Positions 43,582-52,699 of a stretch of DNA of 64,000 nt are shown here, one piece after another (positions within the stretch are counted from its first letter, which is position 1; each line of letters starts with the position of its first letter). This DNA comes from Pannonibacter indicus (lineage in GTDB: Bacteria; Pseudomonadota; Alphaproteobacteria; Rhizobiales; Stappiaceae). The DNA lies in assembly GCF_001418225.1 (NCBI RefSeq), contig NZ_LIPT01000003.1:434001-498000 (forward strand), read 5' to 3'. The notes under the pieces were generated by a model. It was not told where the DNA came from, searched no databases, and was given only the letters and a program-made list of their open reading frames with translations. Position numbers and translations under genes: made by a program.

Positions 43582-44784
43582 ATGACTGCGTCGGCACTTT
43601 TCGGCACATACGCACGGGCGGACCTGGATTTCGTCCGCGGAGAAGGCGTCTGGCTGGAGACCGCTGACGGGCGACGCTTTCTCGACTGCGGGTCGGGAAT
43701 TGCGGTGAATGCGCTGGGTCACTCCCACCCTCATCTCGTCAATGCGCTGAAGGTGCAGGCCGGGAAGCTGTGGCACATCTCAAATCTCTACAAGGTTGCA
43801 GGGCAGGAAGAGCTTGGCCAGCGGCTGGCGGATGCCACCTTTGCGGACCGGGTGTTCTTTTCCAACTCCGGCGCCGAGGCGATGGAAGCCTGCATCAAGA
43901 CGGCGCGGCGCTATCATTATGTCAATGGCCGCCCGGAACGGATCGGCATCATCACCTTTGAAGGCGCCTTCCATGGCCGGACCATTGCTACCATCGCGGC
44001 GGGCGGCCAGGCCAAATATATGGAAGGCTTCGGCCCCAAGGCGCCGGGCTTTGATCAGGTGAAGACCGGTGACCTGGATGCGCTGAAGGCGGCCATCGGC
44101 CCCACCACCGCAGCGCTCTGCATTGAGCCCATTCAGGGTGAGGGCGGCGTGCGCGAGGTGGATGCGGAATTCCTGCGCAAGCTGCGCGAGATCTGTGATG
44201 CCGAAGGCCTGCTGCTGATCTTTGACGAGATCCAGACCGGCGTTGGCCGCACTGGCAAGCTCTTTGCCCATGAATGGGCGGGTGTAACGCCGGACCTGAT
44301 GGCCGTTGCCAAGGGCATCGGGGGAGGCTTCCCCATGGGCGCCTGCCTTGCCACGGAAGCGGCCGCCGCCGGTATGGTTCCCGGCACGCATGGCACCACC
44401 TTCGGCGGCAACCCGCTGGCCATGGCTGTGGGCAATGCGGTGCTGGATGTCATTCTGGCTCCGGGCTTCCTGGAAGAAGTGCAGCGCAAGGGCCTGCTGC
44501 TGAAGCAGCGGCTGGCTGCTGTCATTGATGCTCATCCGAAAGTATTTGAGGAAGTGCGGGGCCGTGGCCTGATGCTGGGCATCAAGTGTGTGCGCCCGAA
44601 CACGGAAGTTCTGGCCAAGGTGCGTGCCAATGGCCTGCTGGTGGTTCCCGCCGGCGACAACGTGCTGCGCATCCTGCCGCCGCTGACGATCACGGATGAG
44701 GAAATCGGCGAGGCTGTGGCCCGCATCGAGGCGGCCGCAGCGGCCGTGGAGGCCGATCTGGCCAAGGAAGGGGATGGGGTGTGA
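43582..44784 (+). CDS. argD: Acetylornithine/succinyldiaminopimelate aminotransferase
   Basis: A 400-residue PLP enzyme that makes N-acetylornithine from the semialdehyde in arginine synthesis and can also act in lysine synthesis. Visible parts are [67 protein letters not shown] and [13 protein letters not shown], in which the Lys binds PLP. GAAGGAGCAAGG lies just before the ATG. Its stop codon is followed within two bases by the argF start, so both are translated together. Confidence 0.95.
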   Translation: MTASALFGTYARADLDFVRGEGVWLETADGRRFLDCGSGIAVNALGHSHPHLVNALKVQAGKLWHISNLYKVAGQEELGQRLADATFADRVFFSNSGAEAMEACIKTARRYHYVNGRPERIGIITFEGAFHGRTIATIAAGGQAKYMEGFGPKAPGFDQVKTGDLDALKAAIGPTTAALCIEPIQGEGGVREVDAEFLRKLREICDAEGLLLIFDEIQTGVGRTGKLFAHEWAGVTPDLMAVAKGIGGGFPMGACLATEAAAAGMVPGTHGTTFGGNPLAMAVGNAVLDVILAPGFLEEVQRKGLLLKQRLAAVIDAHPKVFEEVRGRGLMLGIKCVRPNTEVLAKVRANGLLVVPAGDNVLRILPPLTITDEEIGEAVARIEAAAAAVEADLAKEGDGV

Positions 44785-44786
44785 AC

Positions 44787-45710
44787 ATGTCTGCGAATGG
44801 GCGTCATTTCCTCGATCTGACGCAGTTTGACGGTGAGGAACTGCGCGGAATTCTGGCACTCGGGCGCAAGCTGAAGACTGAGCGCAACGGTGTGCGCCGC
44901 GGTGAAGGCCCGCTGGCCGGCAAGGTGCTGGCGATGATCTTCGAGCAGCCCTCCACCCGCACCCGCATTTCCTTTGACGTGGGCATGCGTGAACTTGGCG
45001 GTGAAACGCTGATGCTGACCGGCGCGGAAATGCAGCTGGGCCGGGGCGAGACCATCGCCGATACGGCCCGGGTGCTGTCCCGCTTCGTTGATGCCATCAT
45101 GATCCGCATTCTCGACCATGATGACCTCAACGAGCTGGCGGCAAACGCCACCGTTCCGGTCATCAATGGCCTGACCAAGCGCTCGCATCCGTGCCAGATT
45201 ATGGCCGATCTGATGACCTTTGAGGAGCATCGCGGCTCCATCAAGGGCAAGTCCGTGGCCTGGACCGGCGACAGCAACAACGTGCTCGCCTCCTGGGTGC
45301 ATGCCGCGCCGCGTATGGATTTCGAACTGCGCATCGCCACGCCGCCGGAACTGGCACCGCCACCTGCGCTCATTGAAGCCGCGCGTGCGGAAGGCGCGTC
45401 GATCATCGTCACCGATGATCCCTTTGCCGCCGTCAAGGGCACCGATTGCGTCATCACCGACTGTTGGGTGTCCATGGGCGACGAGGACGAGGCAAACCGT
45501 CACAACCTGCTGAGACCTTATCAGGTGAACAAGCGGCTGATGGCGGAAGCCCATGCGGATGCCTTGTTCATGCACTGCCTGCCGGCCCATCGCGGCGAGG
45601 AAGTGACTTCGGACGTGATGGACGGACCCAATTCTGTGGTCTTTGATGAGGCCGAAAACCGGCTGCATGCCCAAAAGGGCATTCTGGCCTGGTGTTTCAA
45701 CGGCTTTTGA
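44787..45710 (+). CDS. argF: Ornithine carbamoyltransferase
   Basis: A 307-residue transcarbamylase that forms citrulline from ornithine and carbamoyl phosphate. The carbamoyl-phosphate site is [15 protein letters not shown], with HPCQ around residue 132. The ornithine site shows DCWVSMGDE (SMG loop) and [15 protein letters not shown] 44787 lies two bases after the argD stop; a GTG at 44781 overlapping argD is an alternative. hslO follows after 11 bp. Confidence 0.96.
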   Translation: MSANGRHFLDLTQFDGEELRGILALGRKLKTERNGVRRGEGPLAGKVLAMIFEQPSTRTRISFDVGMRELGGETLMLTGAEMQLGRGETIADTARVLSRFVDAIMIRILDHDDLNELAANATVPVINGLTKRSHPCQIMADLMTFEEHRGSIKGKSVAWTGDSNNVLASWVHAAPRMDFELRIATPPELAPPPALIEAARAEGASIIVTDDPFAAVKGTDCVITDCWVSMGDEDEANRHNLLRPYQVNKRLMAEAHADALFMHCLPAHRGEEVTSDVMDGPNSVVFDEAENRLHAQKGILAWCFNGF

Positions 45711-45721
45711 GGATGTAAAGC

Positions 45722-46705
45722 GTGGCACTTGATCTTGCATCCTATGGCGTGACGCCTGCGGGCACCGATGCCGTCCGGCCCTTCTCCGTGGAAGGGCTGG
45801 ATGTGCGCGGCCGCGCCGTGGCGCTTGGCCCCATTCTGAACCGGATCCTTGACCGGCATGACTATCCGGCGCCCGTGGCCCGCCTGCTGGGCGAGGCCAT
45901 TGCGCTGACGGCGCTGCTTGGCACCTCGCTGAAGTTCGAGGGCCGCTTCACGCTGCAGACCCAGACCGACGGCCCGGTGAACATGCTGGTGGTGGATTTT
46001 TCCTCACCCGACGCCATCCGCGCCTATGCCCGCTTCGACGCCGGCGCCTTCGCGCCGGGCGGGGCAGGGGAACATGGCGATGCGGCCGCGCTGCTGGGAC
46101 GTGGCCATCTGGCGATGACCATCGACCAGGGCAAGCACATGCAGCGCTATCAAGGGCTGGTGGAGCTGGACGGCATTTCGCTGGAAGAGGTGGCCCGCCG
46201 CTACTTTGCCCGCTCCGAACAGATCCCGACCGAAGTGCGCCTTGCCGTTGGCCGCCTGTTCACTCGCCGCGAGGGCGAGGCTCCGAGCCAGCAGTGGACA
46301 GCGGGCGGCATCCTCGTGCAGTTCCTGCCCGAAGCGCCGGAGCGCATGCGTCAGGCGGATCTCCACCCCGGGGACATGCCGGAAGGCGTGGAAGAGCACA
46401 GCATTGATGAGGACGATGCCTGGACCGAGGCCCGCAGCCTCACCGGCACCGTGCGCGATGACGAGCTGACCGATCCGGACATTCCGGTGGAGGAGCTGCT
46501 GTTCCGCCTGTTCCATGAGCGCGGCGTGCGCCTCTATGACGCCCAGCCCATCGCCGACCGCTGCCGCTGCTCGCGTGAGAAGATCGAAGGCATCTTCCAG
46601 AGCTTCTCCGAAGAGGAGAAGGCGGAGATGGTTGTGGACGGCAAGGTAGTGGTGACCTGCGAATTCTGCAGCGCCGCCTATGAGTTCAAGGCCGAAGCCG
46701 TCTGA
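45722..46705 (+). CDS. hslO: Redox-regulated chaperone Hsp33
   Basis: A 327-residue protein starting with GTG. The C-terminal redox switch is CRC in DRCRCSREKIEG and CEFC in VTCEFCSAAYEF, the four zinc-binding cysteines. Reduced Hsp33 is inactive; oxidation releases zinc and opens the chaperone. The core N-terminal domain (DRHDYPAPVARLLGEAIALTALLGTSLKFEGRFTLQTQ) is complete. It lies downstream of argF at 11 bp, a common alphaproteobacterial arrangement. Confidence 0.95.
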   Translation: MALDLASYGVTPAGTDAVRPFSVEGLDVRGRAVALGPILNRILDRHDYPAPVARLLGEAIALTALLGTSLKFEGRFTLQTQTDGPVNMLVVDFSSPDAIRAYARFDAGAFAPGGAGEHGDAAALLGRGHLAMTIDQGKHMQRYQGLVELDGISLEEVARRYFARSEQIPTEVRLAVGRLFTRREGEAPSQQWTAGGILVQFLPEAPERMRQADLHPGDMPEGVEEHSIDEDDAWTEARSLTGTVRDDELTDPDIPVEELLFRLFHERGVRLYDAQPIADRCRCSREKIEGIFQSFSEEEKAEMVVDGKVVVTCEFCSAAYEFKAEAV

Positions 46706-46750
46706 AATACCGGCGGCCTGCCTCTGGAAGGGCTAGCCGCCGCATCTATA

Positions 46751-47713
46751 ATGGCGGGTATGACTTTGACCTCGCCTGCCGCCGCACCTCTTCCTCCTGT
46801 TGTCCATCATCCGGCCTATTGCGCTGAGCTGCCGGAAGAACACCGCTTTCCCATGAACAAGTTCCGCCGTGTGGCGGAGCTGGCGCTGGCCGAAGGGCTG
46901 GTGCCGGGAGGCAAATTCCTGAAGCCACGGGCCGCTCCGGTGGAATGGTTGGCTTTGGCCCATGATCCGGCCTATGTGGAGCAAGTCTTCAGCACCAATG
47001 TTCCGCCTGCGATTGCCCGCGAGATCGGCTTTCCGATGACGCAGAGCATTGCCTTGCGCGGACGCTGCGCCACCGGCGGCTCTGTGCTGACCGGCTATAT
47101 GGCGCTGGAACATGGCCTTGCCTGCAACACGGCAGGCGGCAGCCATCATGCCCGCAAGGCGCATGGGGCGGGTTTCTGCGTCTTCAACGATGTCGCCGTG
47201 GCCATCCGGGTGATGCAGGCCGATGGCGTCATCCGCCGCGCGCTGGTGGTGGATCTGGACGTGCATCAGGGCGACGGCACGGCGGATATCTTTGCAGGCG
47301 ATCCGTCCGTCTTCACCTTCTCCATGCATGCGCAGAAGAACTATCCGGTGCGCAAGGTGCCTTCGGATCTGGATCTGGGGCTGGAGGACGGGCTGATGGA
47401 CGCGCCTTATCTGGACCTTTTGGCAGAGCATCTGCCGCAGGTGATAGACCGGGCCGAACCGGACATCGTGTTCTACAATGCCGGGGTTGATCCCTTCGCA
47501 GGCGACAAGCTGGGGCGGCTGGCGCTGAGCCATGAAGGCCTGCGGCTGAGGGACGAGCATGTCATCCGCACCGTGCGCCGTCTCAGCCTGCCGCTGGCCG
47601 GAGTGCTGGGCGGCGGCTATTCCACGGATATTGACGAGCTGGCGCGCCGGCATCTCACCCTGTTGAGGGCGGCAGCCACGGCCGCCCGTGAAACGTCCGT
47701 TCTGTCAGCTTGA
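46751..47713 (+). CDS. Histone deacetylase family protein, second type
   Basis: A 320-residue zinc-dependent deacetylase-fold protein. The active-site segment is TAGGSHHARKAHGAGFCVFND, the metal motif is DLDVHQGDGTADIF, and the third is YNAGVDPFAGDKLGRLALS. It differs from the protein at 20253-21182 in the N-terminus and in having HQGDGT for HHGNGT, so it belongs to another class within the family. Its 3' end overlaps the convergent gene at 47705 by 9 bp. Confidence 0.92.
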   Translation: MAGMTLTSPAAAPLPPVVHHPAYCAELPEEHRFPMNKFRRVAELALAEGLVPGGKFLKPRAAPVEWLALAHDPAYVEQVFSTNVPPAIAREIGFPMTQSIALRGRCATGGSVLTGYMALEHGLACNTAGGSHHARKAHGAGFCVFNDVAVAIRVMQADGVIRRALVVDLDVHQGDGTADIFAGDPSVFTFSMHAQKNYPVRKVPSDLDLGLEDGLMDAPYLDLLAEHLPQVIDRAEPDIVFYNAGVDPFAGDKLGRLALSHEGLRLRDEHVIRTVRRLSLPLAGVLGGGYSTDIDELARRHLTLLRAAATAARETSVLSA

Positions 47714-47974
47714 ACGGCTCGCCATCAGCCGCATGACCAGCCACACCGGCACCACCACGACGGCGCCAAGCACCAGATAGTGCCAGAGCTGCTCGATGGC
47801 GGAAAAGCCCATGTTCCAGAGGCGCTGGACGAAGGAGACCAGCAGGTCGAAGAGACCCAGCGGGTCAAGGTTCAGCGCCGAGAGGATGACGCCGGCCACA
47901 AGCGACAGGAACACGAGGCGCAGGAGCACCCGTGCCGGACTGTCACCCAGAAACTTGTTGAGGCCACCGGACAT
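47705..47974 (-). CDS. DUF6460 family small membrane protein
   Basis: An 89-residue protein with two membrane segments (about residues 16-38 and 66-84): RVLLRLVFLSLVAGVILSALNLDPLGLFD and LVLGAVVVVPVWLVMRLM. The arrangement SPARVLLRLVFLSLVVG..L..L...P matches the DUF6460 family of Hyphomicrobiales. The function is unknown. It overlaps the 3' end of the convergent deacetylase gene by 9 bp. Confidence 0.82.
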   Translation of the reverse strand: MSGGLNKFLGDSPARVLLRLVFLSLVAGVILSALNLDPLGLFDLLVSFVQRLWNMGFSAIEQLWHYLVLGAVVVVPVWLVMRLMASRSS

Positions 47975-48048
47975 GCCGAACTCCCTTGAAGCAGCGTCTG
48001 CGCCACAACATAGGGATTCGCCAGCCGTTCCGCATCCCCCATGTGAGT

Positions 48049-49110
48049 TCAGTCGGGAGCTTGCCAGCTGAGCGGCGCCGGAGTTTCCCCATGCAGCCGC
48101 ACAGCCTTGGGCGGCACGCCGTACCAGGTCTTGACCGCGCGGGAAAAGGCCGAGAGCTCCGAAAAGCCAAGAAGGAAAGCGATTTCCTTCAGCGGCAGTG
48201 ACGTGTCGCGCAGATAGCGGGCGGCCATGTTGCGGCGGATCGTTTCCGTCAGCTTGCGGAACGAAGTGCCCTCCGCCTCCAGCAGCCGCTGCAGCGAGCG
48301 CTGGGACATGCCCAGTTCGCTGGCCACATGTTCCAGACTGACGGCGCCGGCCTTGAGGCTCTCGTTGATGGCATCGGCAACGCGCACCAGCGGATCGCTC
48401 TTGACCCGGAACTCCTCCATCTCCCGGATCGCGGCCTGTTCGACGATGCTGTAGAGGTTTTGCTCGCTGTTGGGTGTCGGCCGGTCGAGATATTTCGCGG
48501 GGATGAGGATACGGTCAAGCGGCTGGCCGAAGCGCAGCCGGCTGCCGTAGCGCTCCTGAAAGGCGGACCGGCATCGGGGCGCTGGCTGGCTGATGTCGAT
48601 GCGCAGCTGCACCTGTGGGTCCTGCGTCGCATATTCGACCCGGCTGGCCGCCCAGGCAATGCGTTCGAAGGTATGCTGGGCACGGGGCATGTTCCGGTCA
48701 GGCACGACCCACTCGATGATGCCCCAATCCTCGTCCTCGCGGAAATTCAGTCCGTAACTGTTGGATCGCAGCGGCAGGAAGCGGACCCAGTTGCATATGC
48801 CTGCACGCAGGTTTGGGGCGCACAGACCCACGTAGTCAAAGGTTGAAAACACGCCTGTCGGCATATTGGAGGCCACATCCAGAATGATGGCGTCATCCCG
48901 TGTTTCAGCCGCCACGAATTCGCAGACGGAAACAGCGATGCGGTAGGGAATTGTCGCGCCTGTTTGATGGACCGTCTCGGGAGAAATGCCAAACCGCCGG
49001 GCAATGCGGGGCCAGTCGAGCCCTTTTTCCTCGCAGATAATTTCGAGGGATTGCAGCGTGTCGGCCCGGCACCATTCCTCCACCATGCGGCGAGGCAACG
49101 ACTTATCCAT
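48049..49110 (-). CDS. AraC family transcriptional regulator
   Basis: A 353-residue protein with an N-terminal ligand-binding-like domain of the Arabinose_bd type found in OruR/ArgR-like regulators, and a C-terminal AraC DNA-binding domain. The latter has two helix-turn-helix motifs: VSLEHVASELGMSQRSLQRLLEAEGTSF and LPLKEIAFLLGFSELSAFSRAVKTWYG. GGGGAAG lies five bases before ATG 49110; ATG 49143 and TTG 49155 are possible. A direct repeat at 49215-49243 could be its site. No target gene is obvious nearby. Confidence 0.88.
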   Translation of the reverse strand: MDKSLPRRMVEEWCRADTLQSLEIICEEKGLDWPRIARRFGISPETVHQTGATIPYRIAVSVCEFVAAETRDDAIILDVASNMPTGVFSTFDYVGLCAPNLRAGICNWVRFLPLRSNSYGLNFREDEDWGIIEWVVPDRNMPRAQHTFERIAWAASRVEYATQDPQVQLRIDISQPAPRCRSAFQERYGSRLRFGQPLDRILIPAKYLDRPTPNSEQNLYSIVEQAAIREMEEFRVKSDPLVRVADAINESLKAGAVSLEHVASELGMSQRSLQRLLEAEGTSFRKLTETIRRNMAARYLRDTSLPLKEIAFLLGFSELSAFSRAVKTWYGVPPKAVRLHGETPAPLSWQAPD

Positions 49111-49214
49111 CACATCTTCCCCGGCTTCATCCTGTGATTGCATAGGATGATACAACTCCCGCGCTGGCGCAACATGTCAATTTTCCGTCAGGTTCAATCA
49201 AAAACGGTTTGCGC

Positions 49215-49243
49215 CAGTGCAGGTGTCGGTACCAGTACAGGTG
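49215..49243. repeat. Direct repeat upstream of the AraC gene
   Basis: CAGTGCAGGTG (49215-49225) and CAGTACAGGTG (49233-49243) differ at one position and start 18 bp apart. It lies about 105-130 bp before the start of the AraC gene and could be an operator half-site pair. Confidence 0.4.
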
Positions 49244-49348
49244 CTGGCATGGTGCTTCCTCCTTCGCGCCCACAGGATTGAGCCATCATGCCTCAGTCTT
49301 TACGGCTGGAAAGCGGGGAAGAATGCCTAGCGATTTCTGCCGTTGGGC

Positions 49349-50194
49349 TCAGGGCTGGGGGAGAGAATGAAGCGCAGGGGCAGAAGCCGTCTCCGCGCCG
49401 GTATCCTGTACATCAAACGGGTTTTCCCATGCGGGGATGAGCGGCGTTTCAGCGCGGGAACTGGATTGATCCGGCGCACCTTCATCTTGGAGTATCTCGA
49501 TGGACGCGGGTCTTTGCGGTGCCGTGTCACCGGTCATGCCGGTGAGCGGCATGTCCGGTATGGAGGTGCCTTGCGGCAGGGGCTGGAAGTCTGCCTGCTG
49601 CCATTGGCCGAGCCCTGCCTCGCGGGCTGCGGCCTCAGCCGTTGTGTAGTCTTCCGGCGCTTCCCCGGAAGCCCTCGCCCATCCTTGCTGCACCAGCCAG
49701 TAGCCAAGGTCCACCGGTCCCTTGCGGCAGATGGCGGACATGTGATGCGGGCCCAGGGAGGCGGCCGGTTCACAGTCAACTCTATGGCTGCGGACAAGCG
49801 CGCGCAGGGCCGTCAACGCCCTTGTGCCGCAGGGCCAGATCTGGCCGCTTGCGGTTTCACAGGTCCCGGCAGCAGGCAGGCCGGTGACATGAGCGAGTTC
49901 AACCGTCAGCTTCCCCGACTTGAGGGCGGCTCTTTCCAGGACGAGCGGGCGAAAGATGTGGAAACTGCGTTCAGGCAGGGCGGCGGTTTCACTCTGGCGG
50001 GCAGCCTGCGGCCGGACGCGCTCAATCCGCTGCAGGGGGGCCGTGATGTGAGGTACGGCGACACCCGGTGGCGAGACGTTGCGCACGGCGGATTGACTGA
50101 AAGCTGGGCCTGCAAGAAAGACAAGGCTGCAAGCCCATATGAAGCGAATGATTCCGCGGCATGAGACCGGGTGTCTGATCTCTTGTCCGGCCAT
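49349..50194 (-). CDS. Exported nuclease-fold (SNase-like) protein lacking catalytic residues
   Basis: A 281-residue protein with a signal segment (IIRFIWACSLVFLAGPAFSQ). Residues about 75-205 follow the staphylococcal nuclease/ExoI pattern: WPCGTRALTALRALVRSHRVDCEP, then CRKGPVDLGYWLVQQGWARAS and YTTAEAAAREAGLGQW. The catalytic positions look lost: VVDGDT, RLxGIDAPE and DRYGR of active members are here replaced by KSGKLTV, ELAHVTGLPA and GPHHMSA. The C-terminus is a Pro-rich tail. It is probably a periplasmic, non-catalytic relative. It is not obviously co-transcribed with a partner. Confidence 0.7.
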   Translation of the reverse strand: MAGQEIRHPVSCRGIIRFIWACSLVFLAGPAFSQSAVRNVSPPGVAVPHITAPLQRIERVRPQAARQSETAALPERSFHIFRPLVLERAALKSGKLTVELAHVTGLPAAGTCETASGQIWPCGTRALTALRALVRSHRVDCEPAASLGPHHMSAICRKGPVDLGYWLVQQGWARASGEAPEDYTTAEAAAREAGLGQWQQADFQPLPQGTSIPDMPLTGMTGDTAPQRPASIEILQDEGAPDQSSSRAETPLIPAWENPFDVQDTGAETASAPALHSLPQP

Positions 50195-50220
50195 GCAGTT
50201 CCGCCTCGTACCGTCCCGGT

Positions 50221-50871
50221 CTACTGACTGGCCCAGACGATCCGCGCCATCCAGGCGATGCTGTCGAGGTCCATCGCGGTGATGGTGCCCGAACGGCCCA
50301 GCGTATGCAACTCCAGCCGCCGCGCAGTGCGCATCACGAAGCTGCCGACCAGCATTCCGCCAGTGGTCTGGCGGAGCACGATCCGGTCGCCCCGGCGTAT
50401 GGGAATGCCCGGCGCGATGACGATAATGTCTCCGTCCCGGTAAAGCGGCAGATAGTCATCGCCTCCCACCCCCAGTGCATAGACCTGACTGCCCAGATCA
50501 TCGGGAAAGGAGATCTCGTCCCAGCCGGCGCCTGCCGGATTGCCGGTCGCGTCGAAGAAGCCAGCGCCGTCGCGGGCCTCGCAGAGACGGGCAAATGGCA
50601 TGGTTATGCCGTTTGCTGCCTTGGCGGGTGCGGTGATTGCATCTCCTTCCACAAGTTGTGCAAAGTCGGACAGCTGCGCGCCCGTTGCCTCAAGTATCTT
50701 GGCTAGAGATTCCGTCGAGGGCCAGCGGGGGCGGCCGTCGCCGGCGACCCGCTTTGATGGATTGAAGGTGGTAGGATCCAGCCCGGCACGGCGTGCGAGA
50801 GCTGAGGGCGAAAGACGCTTGCGTGTGGCCAGGGCGTCTATCGCTGCCCAGACGCGCTCGTGCGAGAGCAT
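50221..50871 (-). CDS. XRE/S24-type (LexA-like) transcriptional regulator
   Basis: A 216-residue protein. The N-terminal 70 residues form a helix-turn-helix (RKRLSPSALARRAGLDPTTFNPSKRV), and the C-terminal half is an S24 peptidase-fold domain (QVYALGVGGDDYLPLYRDGDIIVIAPGIPIRRGDRIVLRQ). GGAGG and AAGG lie before ATG 50871; ATG 50898 is an alternative. The Ser of the usual S24 pair is replaced by DDYLP here (GGDDYLPLY instead of GxSMxP), so self-cleavage is doubtful. An inverted repeat in the promoter could be its operator. Confidence 0.85.
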   Translation of the reverse strand: MLSHERVWAAIDALATRKRLSPSALARRAGLDPTTFNPSKRVAGDGRPRWPSTESLAKILEATGAQLSDFAQLVEGDAITAPAKAANGITMPFARLCEARDGAGFFDATGNPAGAGWDEISFPDDLGSQVYALGVGGDDYLPLYRDGDIIVIAPGIPIRRGDRIVLRQTTGGMLVGSFVMRTARRLELHTLGRSGTITAMDLDSIAWMARIVWASQ

Positions 50872-50918
50872 GGTCCTTTCCTCCACGTGCTGCCTCATCA
50901 GGAATAAATCCCTTTGAA

Positions 50919-50935
50919 TGCCATTGATATTGGCA
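50919..50935 (-). promoter_or_regulatory. Operator candidate of the S24 regulator
   Basis: TGCCA-TTGATAT-TGGCA is a perfect inverted repeat about 50 bp before the start codon. It overlaps a possible minus-strand promoter (TTGCAT, 16 bp, TATCAA). Confidence 0.4.
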
Positions 50936-51077
50936 AATATTCCTGATGCAAATGAATAGGCGGTTGATCCAGTGGTGCGCGCTGGTTGTCCAATGCAAAA
51001 TCCCGGACTAGGGTCCGCCTCAACCAACGCACAGGGGCCAGTTCCGAGGCTCCCCAAAAGCACATGGGCAGACCGGC

Positions 51078-51422
51078 ATGACGGTGATTTTCAAGATACT
51101 CACGCGCAACCTCTGGGATGATGCCGTGAGCCGTGGCAGGTTCGATGGCGCGCCGGTCGACCTTGCCGATGGCTACATCCACTTCTCGACGGCGGAGCAG
51201 GTGCGCGAAACGGCAGCCAAACATTTTGCCGGACAGGAGGACCTCTTGCTGGCTGCCTTCGACAGCGAGGCTTTCGGGCAGCCGGTCAAGTGGGAGCCCT
51301 CGCGCGGCGGCGCGCTGTTCCCGCATCTTTACGCCAGCTTCGATCCGGCCTGCGCCCTGTGGGTCGAGGCGCTGCCGCTCGGCCCGGATGGACAGCATGT
51401 GTTTCCTGACCTGACGAAGTGA
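51078..51422 (+). CDS. DUF952 family protein
   Basis: A 114-residue protein with the DUF952 pattern: IFKILTRNLWDDAVSRGRFDG, DGYIHFSTAEQVRETAAKHFAG, then LLLAAFDSEAFG and FPHLYASFD. Related proteins have an ADP-ribosyl-like fold or unknown function. It is 10 bp upstream of pyrD on the same strand, a frequent arrangement in alphaproteobacteria, so both may be one transcript. Confidence 0.9.
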   Translation: MTVIFKILTRNLWDDAVSRGRFDGAPVDLADGYIHFSTAEQVRETAAKHFAGQEDLLLAAFDSEAFGQPVKWEPSRGGALFPHLYASFDPACALWVEALPLGPDGQHVFPDLTK

Positions 51423-51432
51423 TCTCACGCCC

Positions 51433-52530
51433 ATGTTCCAGTCCCTTGCCAATCGCCTGACCCTCCGGGCTCTCCATTGTGTCGACGCCGAAACGGCCCA
51501 TGGCGTGACGATCCGCGCGCTCGCCAGCGGGGTTTATCCGCGCTTTTCCAACGCCAGCCTGCCCTCCCTGCGGCAGGAGGTACTGGGTTTGAGCTTCCCG
51601 AATCCGCTCGGCATGGCCGCCGGCTTCGACAAGAACGGCGAAGTGCCGGATGCGATCCTCGGGATGGGCTTCGGCTTTGCCGAGGCGGGAACCGTGACGC
51701 CGCGCCCGCAGGAGGGCAATCCGCGTCCGCGCCTGTTCCGCCTGCCGGCCGATCAGGGAGTGATCAACCGCTTCGGCTTCAACAACGAGGGGCATGCGGC
51801 GTTGCTGGCCCGGCTGGAAGCGCGCAAGGGCAGGGGCGGCATCGTTGGCGTCAACGTGGGGGCCAACAAGGATGCGGCGGACCGGGTGGCCGACTATGTG
51901 GCCGGCATCCGCACCTTCGCGCATCTGGCGTCCTATTTCACCGTCAACATTTCCTCGCCCAACACGCCGGGCCTGCGCGATCTGCAGGCCAGGGCGGCGC
52001 TGGATGAACTGCTGTCTGCCGCGATGGCCGAGCGCGATGCGCAGAGCCTGCAGGTGGGACGTAAGGTGCCGGTGCTGTTGAAGATCGCGCCGGATGTCTC
52101 CGCCGAAGGGCTGGAGGACATTGCCGAAGCGGTGCTGACCCACAAGGTGGACGGGTTGATCGTTTCCAACACCACGCTGTCCCGCGCCGGTCTTCGCGAT
52201 ACGCAGACCGCGCAGGAAGCGGGCGGGCTTTCCGGGCGCCCCCTGTTCCGCCGTGCCACGGTCATTCTGGCCCGCGCGCGCAAGCTGGTGGGGCCGGATC
52301 TTCCGATTGTCGGCGTTGGCGGCATCGACAGCCCCGAAACGGCTCTGGTCAAGATCACCGCCGGGGCAACGCTGCTGCAGATCTATTCGTCACTGGTCTA
52401 CAAGGGGCCGGGGCTGGTTCCTGCCATCCTCAAGCATCTGGATGGGGAACTGAAACGCGGCGGCTTCTCCAGCCTCGCCGGGCTGCGCTCAGTCAATGCG
52501 GATGCCTGGGCGAGCGAAAATCTGGACTGA
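51433..52530 (+). CDS. pyrD: Dihydroorotate dehydrogenase (quinone)
   Basis: A 365-residue class 2 enzyme that oxidises dihydroorotate to orotate in pyrimidine synthesis, passing electrons to quinone. The N-terminal helical membrane-docking part is FQSLANRLTLRALHCVDAETAHGVTIRAL; the catalytic segment is VNISSPNTPGLRDLQ with the active-site Ser; GLIVSNTTLSR and IVGVGGIDSPETALVKITAGATLLQIYSSLVYKGP bind FMN. It follows DUF952 closely. A strong hairpin and repeat copy E follow. Confidence 0.95.
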   Translation: MFQSLANRLTLRALHCVDAETAHGVTIRALASGVYPRFSNASLPSLRQEVLGLSFPNPLGMAAGFDKNGEVPDAILGMGFGFAEAGTVTPRPQEGNPRPRLFRLPADQGVINRFGFNNEGHAALLARLEARKGRGGIVGVNVGANKDAADRVADYVAGIRTFAHLASYFTVNISSPNTPGLRDLQARAALDELLSAAMAERDAQSLQVGRKVPVLLKIAPDVSAEGLEDIAEAVLTHKVDGLIVSNTTLSRAGLRDTQTAQEAGGLSGRPLFRRATVILARARKLVGPDLPIVGVGGIDSPETALVKITAGATLLQIYSSLVYKGPGLVPAILKHLDGELKRGGFSSLAGLRSVNADAWASENLD

Positions 52531-52531
52531 G

Positions 52532-52568
52532 ACCAAATCCCGACGGGCTTGACTCATCGGGATTTGGT
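52532..52568. terminator. Bidirectional hairpin after pyrD
   Basis: ACCAAATCCCG (52532-52542) and CGGGATTTGGT (52558-52568) are perfect 11-bp arms. The loop segment ACGGGCTTG is also complementary to CAAGCCCGT at 52569-52577, so an alternative pairing exists. It lies between convergent genes. Confidence 0.75.
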
Positions 52569-52575
52569 CAAGCCC

Positions 52576-52631
52576 GTGCGGCGCTTGAGCAATTTCAAGG
52601 CATGATCCGTCAGCATCGGAAGCCTTGGTAT
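52576..52631 (+). repeat. Dispersed intergenic repeat, copy E
   Basis: GTGCGGCGCTTGAGCAATTT, then CAAGGCATGATCCGTCAGC, then AAGCCTTGGTAT. It lies in the 169-bp space after pyrD, directly next to the terminator. Confidence 0.8.
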
Positions 52632-52699
52632 GGAAACTGCGAAGAGGCCGGAGTTGTTGAACTCCGGCCTCGTGCATTTGTACTTCACGAAAGTCCCCG

